A stretch of DNA of 38,080 nt from Bacteroidetes bacterium GWF2_35_48 (GCA_001769125.1 MEOG01000015.1:1-38080), one strand, 5' to 3'; positions 24,855-32,201 are shown, counted from the stretch's first letter. Numbers and translations: made by a program. Notes: generated by a model from the sequence alone, not told the origin.

Positions 24855-24895
24855 CGGTATGTATGGGCGATGCATGCATCGCCCATGCTTTACCG
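24855..24895. repeat. 24-bp perfect palindrome with outer inverted arms
   Basis: Positions 24863-24886 are a perfect palindrome with half-site ATGGGCGATGCA. Outside it, CGGTA (24855-24859) pairs with TACCG (24891-24895) across short unequal spacers (3 and 4 nt), giving a stem of up to 17 bp. It begins 4 nt beyond the stop codon of the M28 peptidase gene (24900-24902) and lies before prfB. There is no clear T-run on the minus strand. It is GC-rich relative to its surroundings and resembles the interspersed GGGCGA...TCGCCC palindromes seen in many bacterial genomes. It may also end peptidase transcription. Confidence 0.8.
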
Positions 24896-24899
24896 AAAT

Positions 24900-26180
24900 T
24901 CATTTCCCCGATATCATTCCAATATAATCTGTCAGCAGAGAAAAAAGTTCTTTGTATTTTGTGAGTGGCAATGTTTCTGCCTTGTCGAAAGGATTGTGGT
25001 ATTCTGAAACTCCTCCTTGTGTATAAATGAAAAAACCAATCACTCCTTTTGCATAAAATGGGTAATGATCTGAATTTGCTGCTTCTCCCCGCGCGTTTAC
25101 TTTAGGAAAATATTTTTTTTGTTCATTAAGATTTTTTATTTGCTCAAATTCTTTTTTAAATACAGCACCATTCACAAGCATTATTCCATCATCTCCGGTG
25201 CCCACAAGGTCGAGGTTAAATAAAATTTTAATTTTATTTAAAGAGAACATTGGATTTTCCACATAGTGAAAAGAGCCCAACAAACCGGCTTCTTCTCCTG
25301 TAAAGGCAATAAATGCAATGCTGTACTCCGGTTGATTTTTTTTATAATAAGCGGCAAGATTTAAGAGCATAGAAACCCCACTGGCATTATCGTTTGCGCC
25401 AGGAATAAAAAGAGTATCGCCTATTCCTCCCAGATGATCGTAGTGCGCAGTGAACACAATAAACGAATCGGGCTTTGACTTGCCCTGAATGTATGCAATT
25501 ACATTTTGAGTTTCATGTTTTTCATTAAACTCTGTTTCTACATCAATACTGAAATTTTGAATTTTTTCATTCACGCATTTTTTTGCAATTGTTATTGCAA
25601 CAAAGTCTGCTTTTTTCGTTGAAACATTCCAAGATACCTTTTCATCTATGAATATCAAACCCCGTGCCTTCATTGGGTTTGCACGCATTAGATTTAATTT
25701 TTCAAGCGTGTCTTTGTTGCTTGTTCCGGATCTGTCAACAAGAATAAATTTATCTGAAAAATTCTGCTTTTTGAACCAGTTGAGACTATCTGCATATCGT
25801 AACGTATTTGCATTATAATAAACAACAGGGAATGTACCTTTGCAGGAATTCGATTTTGCCTGCACAAAAAAATCAATTCCCGGAATTATTTTTTTCCCAT
25901 TAATGGCAGCTTCCATTTTTCCGGGAAAAGTATTCACGGGGTAAGACAGTTTTTGAAAACCGTCATTGTTGAAAAAAGAAAGACCTGTTTTTTTGAATTC
26001 ATTTCTAATATATTCTGCTGCTTTTTTATCGCCCTCTTTAACATAACCTCTTCCAAACATATATTTGGAACAAAGGGTGTCGAGAATGGTTTTGGTGTAT
26101 TTCATATCCTGCGCTGACAGGGAGTTGCAGATTAAAATAATCAGCAATGCCGAAGTAAAAAATTTTATTCTTAAATACAT
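24900..26180 (-). CDS. Secreted M28-family zinc metallopeptidase
   Basis: The protein has 426 residues and starts with a signal peptide (hydrophobic core SALLIILICNSL, cleavage near SAQ). The catalytic domain is in the second half. The di-zinc ligand motifs of M28 appear in order: VFTAHYDHLGG (His/Asp, about residue 246), PGANDNASGVSMLL (bridging Asp, about 264), FTGEEAGLLGS (catalytic Glu pair, about 298), NLDLVGTGDDG (Asp, about 327) and NSDHYPFYAKG (His near the C-terminus, about 396). Residues 80-210 form a lid or PA-like region. M28 enzymes are aminopeptidases or related exopeptidases, and this one should act in the periplasm or outside the cell. The substrate cannot be inferred. It is alone, 175 nt downstream of rsmA, with a repeat array in the gap. 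Confidence 0.92.
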   Translation of the reverse strand: MYLRIKFFTSALLIILICNSLSAQDMKYTKTILDTLCSKYMFGRGYVKEGDKKAAEYIRNEFKKTGLSFFNNDGFQKLSYPVNTFPGKMEAAINGKKIIPGIDFFVQAKSNSCKGTFPVVYYNANTLRYADSLNWFKKQNFSDKFILVDRSGTSNKDTLEKLNLMRANPMKARGLIFIDEKVSWNVSTKKADFVAITIAKKCVNEKIQNFSIDVETEFNEKHETQNVIAYIQGKSKPDSFIVFTAHYDHLGGIGDTLFIPGANDNASGVSMLLNLAAYYKKNQPEYSIAFIAFTGEEAGLLGSFHYVENPMFSLNKIKILFNLDLVGTGDDGIMLVNGAVFKKEFEQIKNLNEQKKYFPKVNARGEAANSDHYPFYAKGVIGFFIYTQGGVSEYHNPFDKAETLPLTKYKELFSLLTDYIGMISGK

Positions 26181-26247
26181 TATTTAAAATTATTTGTTAA
26201 ATGTTTATTCTTTTATGCTCCGCAAAATGTTTTTTATTAATCAGTTG

Positions 26248-26351
26248 GAAGCACGAAGTTGGAAGCACGAAGTCGGAAGCACGAAGCACGAAGCTGTTTC
26301 TACTTCTAACTTCTGGCTTCCTACTTCCAACTTCTGACTTCTGACTTCAAC
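26248..26351. repeat. Two-sided heptamer array: GAAGNNN x7 then NNNCTTC x7
   Basis: GAAG recurs at exact 7-nt spacing seven times (26248-26296, spacers CAC, TTG, CAC, TCG, CAC, CAC, CTG). After a 6-nt turn, CTTC recurs seven times at exact 7-nt spacing (starts 26303, 26310, 26317, 26324, 26331, 26338, 26345). The invariant tetramers are complementary in register while the trinucleotide spacers mostly are not, so the region could fold as a long stem of 4-bp blocks with 3x3 internal loops. It ends 5 nt from the rsmA stop codon and occupies the gap before the M28 gene. Confidence 0.88.
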
Positions 26352-26355
26352 AATA

Positions 26356-27153
26356 TTATATACAATTTGCGTGATTTGAATTATTAAATTTTTCAATAAG
26401 ATTTGTGAGAATAACAAAATCGTCAACACTCAAACGTTCGGGTCTTAAATCAAACAGAGGGACAGCAACAGCTTCCCCTGATATCATTGATTTCAGTGAA
26501 TTCCGCAATGTTTTTCTACGCTGGTTGAATGCTGTTTTTACAACCTGAAAAAATAGTTTTTCATCACACTCAAGCTTCATCACATTATTTCTTACTAACC
26601 GGATAACGCCTGATTTTACCTTGGGTGGCGGAGAAAAAACATGCTCATGAACGGTAAAAAGATATTCTATTTTGTACCATGCCTGAAGTAAAACGCTAAG
26701 AATACCATAAGTTCGGCTTCCCGGAGGAGCGCTGATACGTTCCGCAACTTCTTTCTGTATCATACATATCGCCTCATTTACCTGAAAGCGATTTTCAAGA
26801 ATTTTAAAAAAAATCTGGCTGGAAATAAAATAAGGAAGATTTCCAATAATTGCTGTTGTTCCCTTAAATGTTTCCGAAAAATTCAATTTCATAAAATCTG
26901 CCAAAATCAATTTATCAGATACCTCTGGAAAATTTTTTTTAAGAAAAGCTACCGATTCTTCGTCAATTTCAACAGCGCAAAAACCAGAAAAGTTTTTTTT
27001 TAGTAAAAATTTTGTCAATACGCCCGTACCCGGACCAATTTCAACAACAGTATCTGCTTCATTTGCGTGAAGACTGTTTACGATTTTTTCTGCAATATTA
27101 TTATCAATAAGAAAATGTTGACCTAGTCCTTTTTTTGCGCGTATATATGCCAT
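26356..27153 (-). CDS. rsmA: 16S rRNA (A1518/A1519-N6) dimethyltransferase
   Basis: RsmA (KsgA) dimethylates two adjacent adenines near the 3' end of 16S rRNA during late small-subunit assembly. The product is 265 residues from ATG at 27153. A longer frame exists upstream but lies inside the preceding gene, and the conserved start MAYIRAKKGLGQHFL fixes this ATG. Motifs are the SAM loop EIGPGTGVLT (GPGTG at residues 40-44), VEID at motif II (61-64), the catalytic NLPY at 105-108, and the C-terminal RRKTLRNSL helix. The start overlaps the stop of the cupin gene by one base (TGATG), so translation is probably coupled. The 3' end abuts a symmetric heptamer array that may act as a terminator. Confidence 0.96.
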   Translation of the reverse strand: MAYIRAKKGLGQHFLIDNNIAEKIVNSLHANEADTVVEIGPGTGVLTKFLLKKNFSGFCAVEIDEESVAFLKKNFPEVSDKLILADFMKLNFSETFKGTTAIIGNLPYFISSQIFFKILENRFQVNEAICMIQKEVAERISAPPGSRTYGILSVLLQAWYKIEYLFTVHEHVFSPPPKVKSGVIRLVRNNVMKLECDEKLFFQVVKTAFNQRRKTLRNSLKSMISGEAVAVPLFDLRPERLSVDDFVILTNLIEKFNNSNHANCI

Positions 27154-27635
27154 CAGAAAATAATTTTTAATGAGAGTTGTTGAAGAATATTTTCCATGTA
27201 AAACCATGCGTTTTCGCTTCCTTCTTTGGGTGCCCATGGAGCAAAATTTTTATCTGTAACCGGAATATAAGGACCATCTTTTAACTCATAAGCAGTTGTG
27301 CCACTTTCAAGAGCAACTATCGTGTGCCAGACCCGGGGAGCAATTTCCACGCCGTAATTTCCGTTTCGCGCATTAAGAACTATATGAGAAAGTATTTTGC
27401 CTTCGTTATCAAATTCAACTACAAGCAAGGAACCTGTAAGTGCAATAAAAACCTCGCGTTTGTCGGGGTCTTTGTGCTTATGCGGCTGAACGTATGAATA
27501 GGGCTCTAAGGCATTTATCATTCGTTGCACTGGGTCTTCAGGAAATGTGTGGAAATTATACATAGAGCGTAGGCGGGGCGACTCTTTTCCTTTTAACGAT
27601 CTTTCCGATAAGAAATTTTTATCAATGGTTATCAT
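27153..27635 (-). CDS. WbuC-type cupin-fold metalloprotein
   Basis: The 160-residue protein matches the WbuC cupin family along its length. It has an N-terminal SPRLRSMYNFHTFPEDPVQRM segment (in two parts: SPRLRSMYNFH and PEDPVQRMINALEP), then SYVQPHKHKDPDKREVF with the first metal ligands, ALTGSLLVVEFD, and a second motif VEIAPRVWHTIVALE, followed by GPYIPVTDKNFAPWAPKEG. Cupins of this family are often found with O-antigen or capsule genes, but their reaction is unknown. Here the gene lies directly before rsmA with a 1-nt stop/start overlap and is likely its operon leader. No promoter is evident; the upstream gap is filled by an 11-mer array. Confidence 0.85.
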   Translation of the reverse strand: MITIDKNFLSERSLKGKESPRLRSMYNFHTFPEDPVQRMINALEPYSYVQPHKHKDPDKREVFIALTGSLLVVEFDNEGKILSHIVLNARNGNYGVEIAPRVWHTIVALESGTTAYELKDGPYIPVTDKNFAPWAPKEGSENAWFYMENILQQLSLKIIF

Positions 27636-27691
27636 TTATTTACTTTGTTTAAGAGCTGAAATATAATAAAAAATTACGAATTACGAATTGA

Positions 27692-27812
27692 TGTTCAATA
27701 GGAATACAATAGAAATACAATAGGAATTCGATTGAAATACAATAGTACATCTATCGAACATCTACCGTTGCTCTATAGTCCATCTATTGAATTCCAATTG
27801 TACATCCTATTA
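27692..27812. repeat. Eleven-by-eleven degenerate tandem array
   Basis: Read from 27692, the sequence falls into 11 consecutive 11-nt units (121 nt exactly). The left half is of the type AATACAATAGG (three near-identical copies), the right half of the type ACATCTATTGA. The right-hand family is close to the reverse complement of the left-hand one. CAATAGGAATTCGATTG (27718-27734) pairs with CTATTGAATTCCAATTG (27784-27800) at 14 of 17 positions across a 49-nt loop. The array occupies the gap between mreD and the cupin gene. A short 7-mer repeat (ATTACGA twice) lies just before it. Confidence 0.8.
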
Positions 27813-27853
27813 ATAAATTGACATTGTGCGTGTTTTTCATGAATAAATAGCAA

Positions 27854-28357
27854 TTATCTTTTATAAATAAAATATTGACTTCCGATAATAAGGAAGATAG
27901 AAAAAATGCTGCTGAGAAAAATTCTTCCTAAAGTAAAAAAGAAACTGCTGAAACGGAAAACCTCTACAAAAAGGAGAAAAGAATGGTGAATAAGAGTAAT
28001 TATTATTACATATTTAATAAACCAGTTTAAGCCGTAATATTTTATTCTTGGTAAAGTTCCCGTATCGTATCCATCGCGCGGGGAAATTGATTTTAAGACA
28101 AAAGGTCTCAGATATCCTATTAAAACCGTTGCAGAGGCATGCATACCGGGTGTGTTTGAAAAAAAATCAATGGTCAGACCTAAGAAAAATGAAGCGACCA
28201 ATAAAAGCCAGCGAGGTGTTTCAAATGGCAACAGCATTACCATAATGATATATACAAAAGGGTTTATAAAACCGCTGAATTGCAGGTTATTTAAAATCAG
28301 CACCTGTAACGCGACAAAAAAAACAAAACCAAGAATATATTTAATAAAGCCTTGCAT
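27854..28357 (-). CDS. mreD: Rod shape-determining protein MreD
   Basis: The protein has 167 residues and is mostly hydrophobic with about five membrane segments. The N-terminal helix IKYILGFVFFVALQVLILNN, the motif FINPFVYI, LGLTIDFFSNTPGMHASA and the C-terminal FLSSIFSIFLIIGSQYF are typical of Bacteroidota MreD. It is the membrane partner of MreC in the elongasome. The ATG lies 1 nt beyond the mreC stop, so it is translated with mreC. In many members of this phylum a PBP2 gene (mrdA) and rodA follow mreD; here the operon ends and an intergenic repeat array follows. Confidence 0.92.
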   Translation of the reverse strand: MQGFIKYILGFVFFVALQVLILNNLQFSGFINPFVYIIMVMLLPFETPRWLLLVASFFLGLTIDFFSNTPGMHASATVLIGYLRPFVLKSISPRDGYDTGTLPRIKYYGLNWFIKYVIIITLIHHSFLLFVEVFRFSSFFFTLGRIFLSSIFSIFLIIGSQYFIYKR

Positions 28358-28358
28358 T

Positions 28359-29210
28359 CTATTTGTTTTTTCCGGTTTTAGATTCCTTTTGAATATTTTT
28401 CAGAATAGGTATTTTTTCTTCTTTCATAAGGTTATAAACAACATATACGTAATTTAATCCTTTAAAATCCGTTGAAAGATCCAGTTGTATCTGATAAAAA
28501 TTATCACCCCCTTTGAATGAAAAATCTTCAATTCTTCCGATCATGATACCCTCAGGAAAAATGGTTGAATATCCGCTGGTAATGACCGTATCTTTTTTTT
28601 GTATTTTAATATGAACGGGAATTTCATTAAAAGCTGCTTTTTTGTAGTTAGAGCCTTCCCATGATACCGAACCAAAATAGCTGTTACGTTTGATTTTAGC
28701 ACTGATTTTAACGTTACTGTTCAGCAATGAAATAACAGAGGCAAAATTTTCTGTAACATCTTTCACGATTCCCACAACGCCATTTGAAGAAATAACTGCC
28801 ATGTCTGGCGTTATCCCATGTTTTAAGCCCTTGTCAATAATTATGTAATTATTTTGCTGATCCGTTGAATTATGTACAACCTTCGCAGTTTTGTAGATAT
28901 ATTGTTGTTTGTGTAAGGTATCATATATTTTCTGAACAAAAAAAGTATCTGTTTTATAGGAGTTAAAGAGCTGGTTTCTGAGAGAAGCGTTTTCTTCTGC
29001 AAGTTTTTGATTTTCCTGCCTTAAAGAAAAATATTCAGCCACCTCGTTGTACTTCGAATAAACAAATCCGGAAATTTCATATCCTGTATTTAATATACTT
29101 GTTCTCTGATATTTGTTATTTTGAACAAGAAGAAAAAAAGAAAGTGCTTCCAGTAAAATAAATAAAATTGTTACGTAGTGTTTAAATATGAAGCGGATCA
29201 GATTATTCAT
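28359..29210 (-). CDS. mreC: Rod shape-determining protein MreC
   Basis: The protein has 283 residues. It has a short cytoplasmic N-terminus, one transmembrane helix at about residues 11-30, a coiled-coil stretch at about 55-85 (SLRQENQKLAEENASLRNQL), and then the paired beta-barrel periplasmic domain with NYIIIDKG-KHGI, VISSNGVVGIVKDV, SVISLLNSNVKISA, VITSGYSTIFPEGIMIGRI. MreC links MreB filaments to the periplasmic cell-wall synthases. The coding order B-C-D with gaps of 66 nt and 1 nt indicates one transcript. The Lys-rich tail is short and low complexity. Confidence 0.94.
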   Translation of the reverse strand: MNNLIRFIFKHYVTILFILLEALSFFLLVQNNKYQRTSILNTGYEISGFVYSKYNEVAEYFSLRQENQKLAEENASLRNQLFNSYKTDTFFVQKIYDTLHKQQYIYKTAKVVHNSTDQQNNYIIIDKGLKHGITPDMAVISSNGVVGIVKDVTENFASVISLLNSNVKISAKIKRNSYFGSVSWEGSNYKKAAFNEIPVHIKIQKKDTVITSGYSTIFPEGIMIGRIEDFSFKGGDNFYQIQLDLSTDFKGLNYVYVVYNLMKEEKIPILKNIQKESKTGKNK

Positions 29211-29276
29211 AATGCAAATGGGCTTAAAGTAGCCTTATGTTCTTATTCAGATTTGTATAAGAGGCAACAGTATCCC

Positions 29277-30299
29277 TTACCGCATGAGGAATGAGAATTT
29301 ATCAACATTTCTTAACGCGATTCCTGTTCCGCGGGCAACAGCATGCAGTGGGTCTTCTGAAACATAAACAGGAATATTTGTTTTGTCCCTTATTCTTTTG
29401 TCAAGACCTCTTAATAAGGCGCCACCACCCGCCAGATAAATACCCTTATTGTAAATATCAGCATATAATTCAGGAGGTGTTTGTTCGAGGACACCCATTA
29501 TGGCGATTTCAATTTTATTTATGGATTTATCTAAGCAATGAGCAATTTCAGAATAAGAAACCGGAATTTCAAGCGGAAGAGCCGTCATCTGGTGCGGACC
29601 TCTCACGATATAATCAGCAGGAGGACTTTGAAGATCCGGTAAAGCAGCTCCCACATTAATTTTGATATCTTCAGCTGTTTTATCGCCAACTTTAATATTA
29701 TGTTGATTTCTCATGTACTCCATAATATCTTCGGTAAAATCATCGCCGGCAATACGTATAGATTTATTGCACACAATACCTCCAAGGGAAATAACTGCAA
29801 TTTCAGTTGTCCCTCCACCAATGTCAATTACCATATTTCCTTCAGGCGCTTCAACATCAAAGCCAATACCGATTGCGGCAGCCATAGGTTCATAAATAAG
29901 AAAAACCTCTCTGCCTCCGGCATGTTCAGAAGAGTCACGAACCGCACGGATTTCAACTTCCGTACTTCCTGAAGGAATCGCGACAACCATTTTTAAAGAA
30001 GGGTTAAATAATCTTGTGCCTCTTTGTGTCAGCTTGATCATACCGCGTAACATCAGCTCTGCAGCATTAAAGTCAGCGATTACACCATCACGAAGCGGAC
30101 GTATTGTTCGAATGTTTTCGTGTGTTTTTCCATGCATCTGTCGGGCTTTGTGCCCTATAGCGACAAGTTTATTGGTTCTGTTGTCAATAGCAACAATAGA
30201 AGGTTCGTCAACTACAACCTTATCGTTATGAATTATAATAGTATTGGCCGTTCCAAGGTCAATCGCGATTTCCTGCGTAAAAAAAGAAAACATTCCCAT
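29277..30299 (-). CDS. mreB: Actin-like rod shape-determining protein MreB
   Basis: The protein has 340 residues, the usual MreB length. The actin-fold ATP motifs are present: phosphate-1 IAIDLGTANTIIIH (near residue 12), the PRLDGV-like RPLRDGVIADF, phosphate-2 MVIDIGGGTTEIAVISLGG (near 155) and the adenosine motif GIYLAGGGALLRGLDKRI (near 285). It polymerises under the inner membrane and positions the cell-wall elongation machinery. It is the first gene of mreBCD. Met1 and Met3 are both possible starts. The gene downstream of the TlpA-like lipoprotein is separated by 94 nt that contain a possible promoter. Confidence 0.97.
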   Translation of the reverse strand: MGMFSFFTQEIAIDLGTANTIIIHNDKVVVDEPSIVAIDNRTNKLVAIGHKARQMHGKTHENIRTIRPLRDGVIADFNAAELMLRGMIKLTQRGTRLFNPSLKMVVAIPSGSTEVEIRAVRDSSEHAGGREVFLIYEPMAAAIGIGFDVEAPEGNMVIDIGGGTTEIAVISLGGIVCNKSIRIAGDDFTEDIMEYMRNQHNIKVGDKTAEDIKINVGAALPDLQSPPADYIVRGPHQMTALPLEIPVSYSEIAHCLDKSINKIEIAIMGVLEQTPPELYADIYNKGIYLAGGGALLRGLDKRIRDKTNIPVYVSEDPLHAVARGTGIALRNVDKFSFLMR

Positions 30300-30315
30300 G
30301 TTTATATCCCCAAGA

Positions 30316-30346
30316 TTAAAATATTAAAAATGTAAAAATAATCAAA
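30316..30346 (-). promoter_or_regulatory. Possible Bacteroidota-type promoter for mreBCD
   Basis: On the minus strand TTTG (30346-30343) is followed after 19 nt by TATTTTAA (30323-30316), which partly matches the phylum's consensus TTTG-N19-TAnnTTTG. The last two bases do not fit. It lies 17 nt upstream of the mreB ATG. The region is AT-rich, so a chance match is possible. Confidence 0.25.
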
Positions 30347-30393
30347 CTTTGATGAGTTTAACTAACTGTTGAAAAATTTTCATGAATTCTATT

Positions 30394-31770
30394 TTACAAT
30401 GCCATATCCAACATATCTCTCAATTTTTTTTCTGATGGTGCTGGCGCTTGCGCGTTCACAATTTTTCCTTCTTTGTCAATCAACACAAAGCGGGGAATTG
30501 AATATATCTGATAATCTTGCAGCAGTTTTGCATCGGGTGTTGTATGCAATTGCAGCCAGGGCATTTTTTCGATTTTCAGCATTTGCTCCCAAGCTTCTTT
30601 TTGCTTGTCTATTGAAATACTTATGAAAACAATATTCTTGCCTGAATACTCTTTGTGTAATTTTGCAAGATGAGGAATTTCCCTTCTGCACGGATAACAC
30701 CAGGTAGCCCAAAAATCAATAAACACATATTTCCCTTTAAAATCCTTTAAAGAATGTATTTTCCCCAATTCATCTTGCAATGCTATTTCCGGAGCACTAT
30801 TTCCAGGAAGAAGCTGCTGCCATTTTTTTACAAGAGAAGAAATCTCATCTTTATTTTTTTTATTCGTAGTATGCTTTTCATAAAGCGCAAGCAAGTCCTT
30901 CGCTCCCTCTAGCCCGTTGAATTGCAAATGATCTCTGAAAACAGAATGCAATAAATAATTTTTGATTTGCTGCTGTTTTATTTCTGAAAGAATAATATCG
31001 AATTCAGCACCTATTAAATCGTTCATTGTTTCGTAATTTTTCTCTTGCTCATACACTTTTTTATCAAGATATGTTTTCAAAAAAATCTGGTATTCCGGAA
31101 TGAAAACCATTGTGCTGTCGTTCAGATTTATTTCTTTTTGAAAACTGTAAAATGCAGGACTCAGCTTTTGTTTGCTGTTTGCGCTGAATACCTGTGAACG
31201 CTCATAAGCAATTCTGCTTTCTGCATAAGTATAGAAAATACGCGCTTTTTCTGTTTTTGTAAAAAAAGGATTAAGATTATTAAATTTATGTTGTAAATTT
31301 TCAAGAAAAATCAATTGAGCTTTGTATGCTGAATCGGATTTAAAAACAAACTGTTTCTCGTCAAGAGAAAACCATTCTTCATAATTTATTTCTTGCTTCG
31401 TCCGCTCTTCAGAAAGTTGTGATAAACATTTATTTTCATCTGCTCCAATACCGGAGAAAGTAATTTCCTCCAAACGATTTGCATCAGCTTTGAGTTCTAA
31501 ACTATCGCCTGGGCTCAGAAAAACATTGATTGTTTTTTTATTAATACGAAAATAGCCGTAAACAGGCATTTTTAAGTCAAGCACAAATCGAAAATCGTTT
31601 TTCCCTGAAAGAAAAACAGTATCTGATTTATCGGAATAATAAAAAATCAAAACCGAATCATTACTGTTTTGTATGCTTCCTTTTAAGATAACGGATTGAT
31701 TTTTTTCCTTATTTTCACAGGAGGAAAAACAAATTGCTATGGCTATAAAAAAAATGAGTTTCTGTTTCAT
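30394..31770 (-). CDS. TlpA-like thiol-disulfide lipoprotein with DUF4369-type N-terminus
   Basis: The protein has 458 residues. The signal ends in a lipobox-like FSSC with Cys18 as the likely lipidated residue. Residues 27-115 (ILKGSIQNSNDSVLIFYY..., FRINKKTINVFLSPGDSLEL) look like the DUF4369 beta domain typical of Bacteroidota. Residues 115-310 are mainly helical and unassigned. The C-terminal thioredoxin domain (about 315-458) has GKYVFIDFWATWCYPCRRE with the CxxC active site, the IVFISISIDK strand and the cis-Pro loop YSIPRFVLIDKEG. It probably reduces or exchanges disulfides in the periplasm at a membrane. No partner gene is adjacent. The start is supported by the signal sequence. Confidence 0.9.
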   Translation of the reverse strand: MKQKLIFFIAIAICFSSCENKEKNQSVILKGSIQNSNDSVLIFYYSDKSDTVFLSGKNDFRFVLDLKMPVYGYFRINKKTINVFLSPGDSLELKADANRLEEITFSGIGADENKCLSQLSEERTKQEINYEEWFSLDEKQFVFKSDSAYKAQLIFLENLQHKFNNLNPFFTKTEKARIFYTYAESRIAYERSQVFSANSKQKLSPAFYSFQKEINLNDSTMVFIPEYQIFLKTYLDKKVYEQEKNYETMNDLIGAEFDIILSEIKQQQIKNYLLHSVFRDHLQFNGLEGAKDLLALYEKHTTNKKNKDEISSLVKKWQQLLPGNSAPEIALQDELGKIHSLKDFKGKYVFIDFWATWCYPCRREIPHLAKLHKEYSGKNIVFISISIDKQKEAWEQMLKIEKMPWLQLHTTPDAKLLQDYQIYSIPRFVLIDKEGKIVNAQAPAPSEKKLRDMLDMAL

Positions 31771-31810
31771 AAGAATTTTTTCGTTTCAGGTTTAAGGTTT
31801 AATGTTTCAC

Positions 31811-31859
31811 GTTGAGCGTTGAGCGTTGAGCGTTGAGCGTTGAATATTGAATGTTATAT
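31811..31859. repeat. Heptamer array GTTGAGC
   Basis: Four perfect GTTGAGC units (31811-31838) are followed by GTTGAAT, ATTGAAT and GTTATAT in the same 7-nt phase. The array lies 41 nt upstream of the TlpA-like gene start, where its promoter would be expected. Confidence 0.9.
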
Positions 31860-31864
31860 TTTAC

Positions 31865-31898
31865 CACTAAGACACTAAGGGCACAAAAATTCACTAAG
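31865..31898. repeat. CACTAAG short repeats
   Basis: CACTAAG occurs at 31865-31871, 31873-31879 and 31892-31898, with a partial copy in between (GCACAAA). It separates the two GTTGANN heptamer arrays and is a different repeat word. Confidence 0.7.
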
Positions 31899-31909
31899 AT
31901 TGAAAAGTT

Positions 31910-32014
31910 GTTGCAGGTTGAGCGTTGAATATTGAATGTTGAATGTTGAATGTTGAATATTGAATATTGAATATTGAATATTGAATATTGAATATTGAAT
32001 ATTGAATGTTGAAT
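31910..32014. repeat. Heptamer array of 15 units (GTTGAAT/ATTGAAT)
   Basis: From 31910 there are exactly fifteen 7-nt units: GTTGCAG, GTTGAGC, GTTGAAT, ATTGAAT, GTTGAAT x3, ATTGAAT x7, GTTGAAT. The phase never breaks. Irregular related words continue to about 32047. No spacers are present, so it is not CRISPR. A minus-strand open frame here translates to FNIQYSI-type repeats and is an artefact. Confidence 0.93.
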
Positions 32015-32102
32015 GTTGTTTATCGAATCGAAGTTGAATGTTATGCGTTACAAATTCAGAACGCCTAAACTGTTGCATCTTCCTCGGCAGACAAAAAAGC
32101 GA

Positions 32103-32183
32103 GATTTTGTTACAAAATTTGCGGTTAATTTGGGGTTTAAAAAAAATTGAATTATAACCCTAAGCAAATTTTCCGCCAAAATC
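32103..32183. repeat. Long imperfect inverted repeat (20-nt arms)
   Basis: The arm at 32103-32122 (GATTTTGTTACAAAATTTGC) and the arm at 32164-32183 are reverse complements at 16 of 20 positions; the four mismatches are together in the middle. An inner pair, GGGTT (32133-32137) with AACCC (32156-32160), extends the structure. It is the first of three hairpins in a row in a gene-free region. Confidence 0.7.
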
Positions 32184-32201
32184 TTTTAATTATCATTTGT
32201 T

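Noticed and set aside
24612-25007. Plus-strand 131-codon frame across the prfB/M28 junction
   Set aside because: It runs antisense through prfB, the palindrome and the M28 gene, all of which are well explained on the minus strand.
27154-27237. Longer rsmA start at 27237
   Set aside because: The extra 28 residues are encoded inside the cupin gene in another frame and are absent from the RsmA family; MAYIRAKKGLGQHFL is the conserved start.
31910-32014. CRISPR-like array
   Set aside because: The 7-nt units are directly adjacent with no spacers, and no cas genes are in the window.
31875-32078. Minus-strand 67-codon frame
   Set aside because: It translates the heptamer array into FNIQYSI repeats; an artefact of a period that does not match codons.
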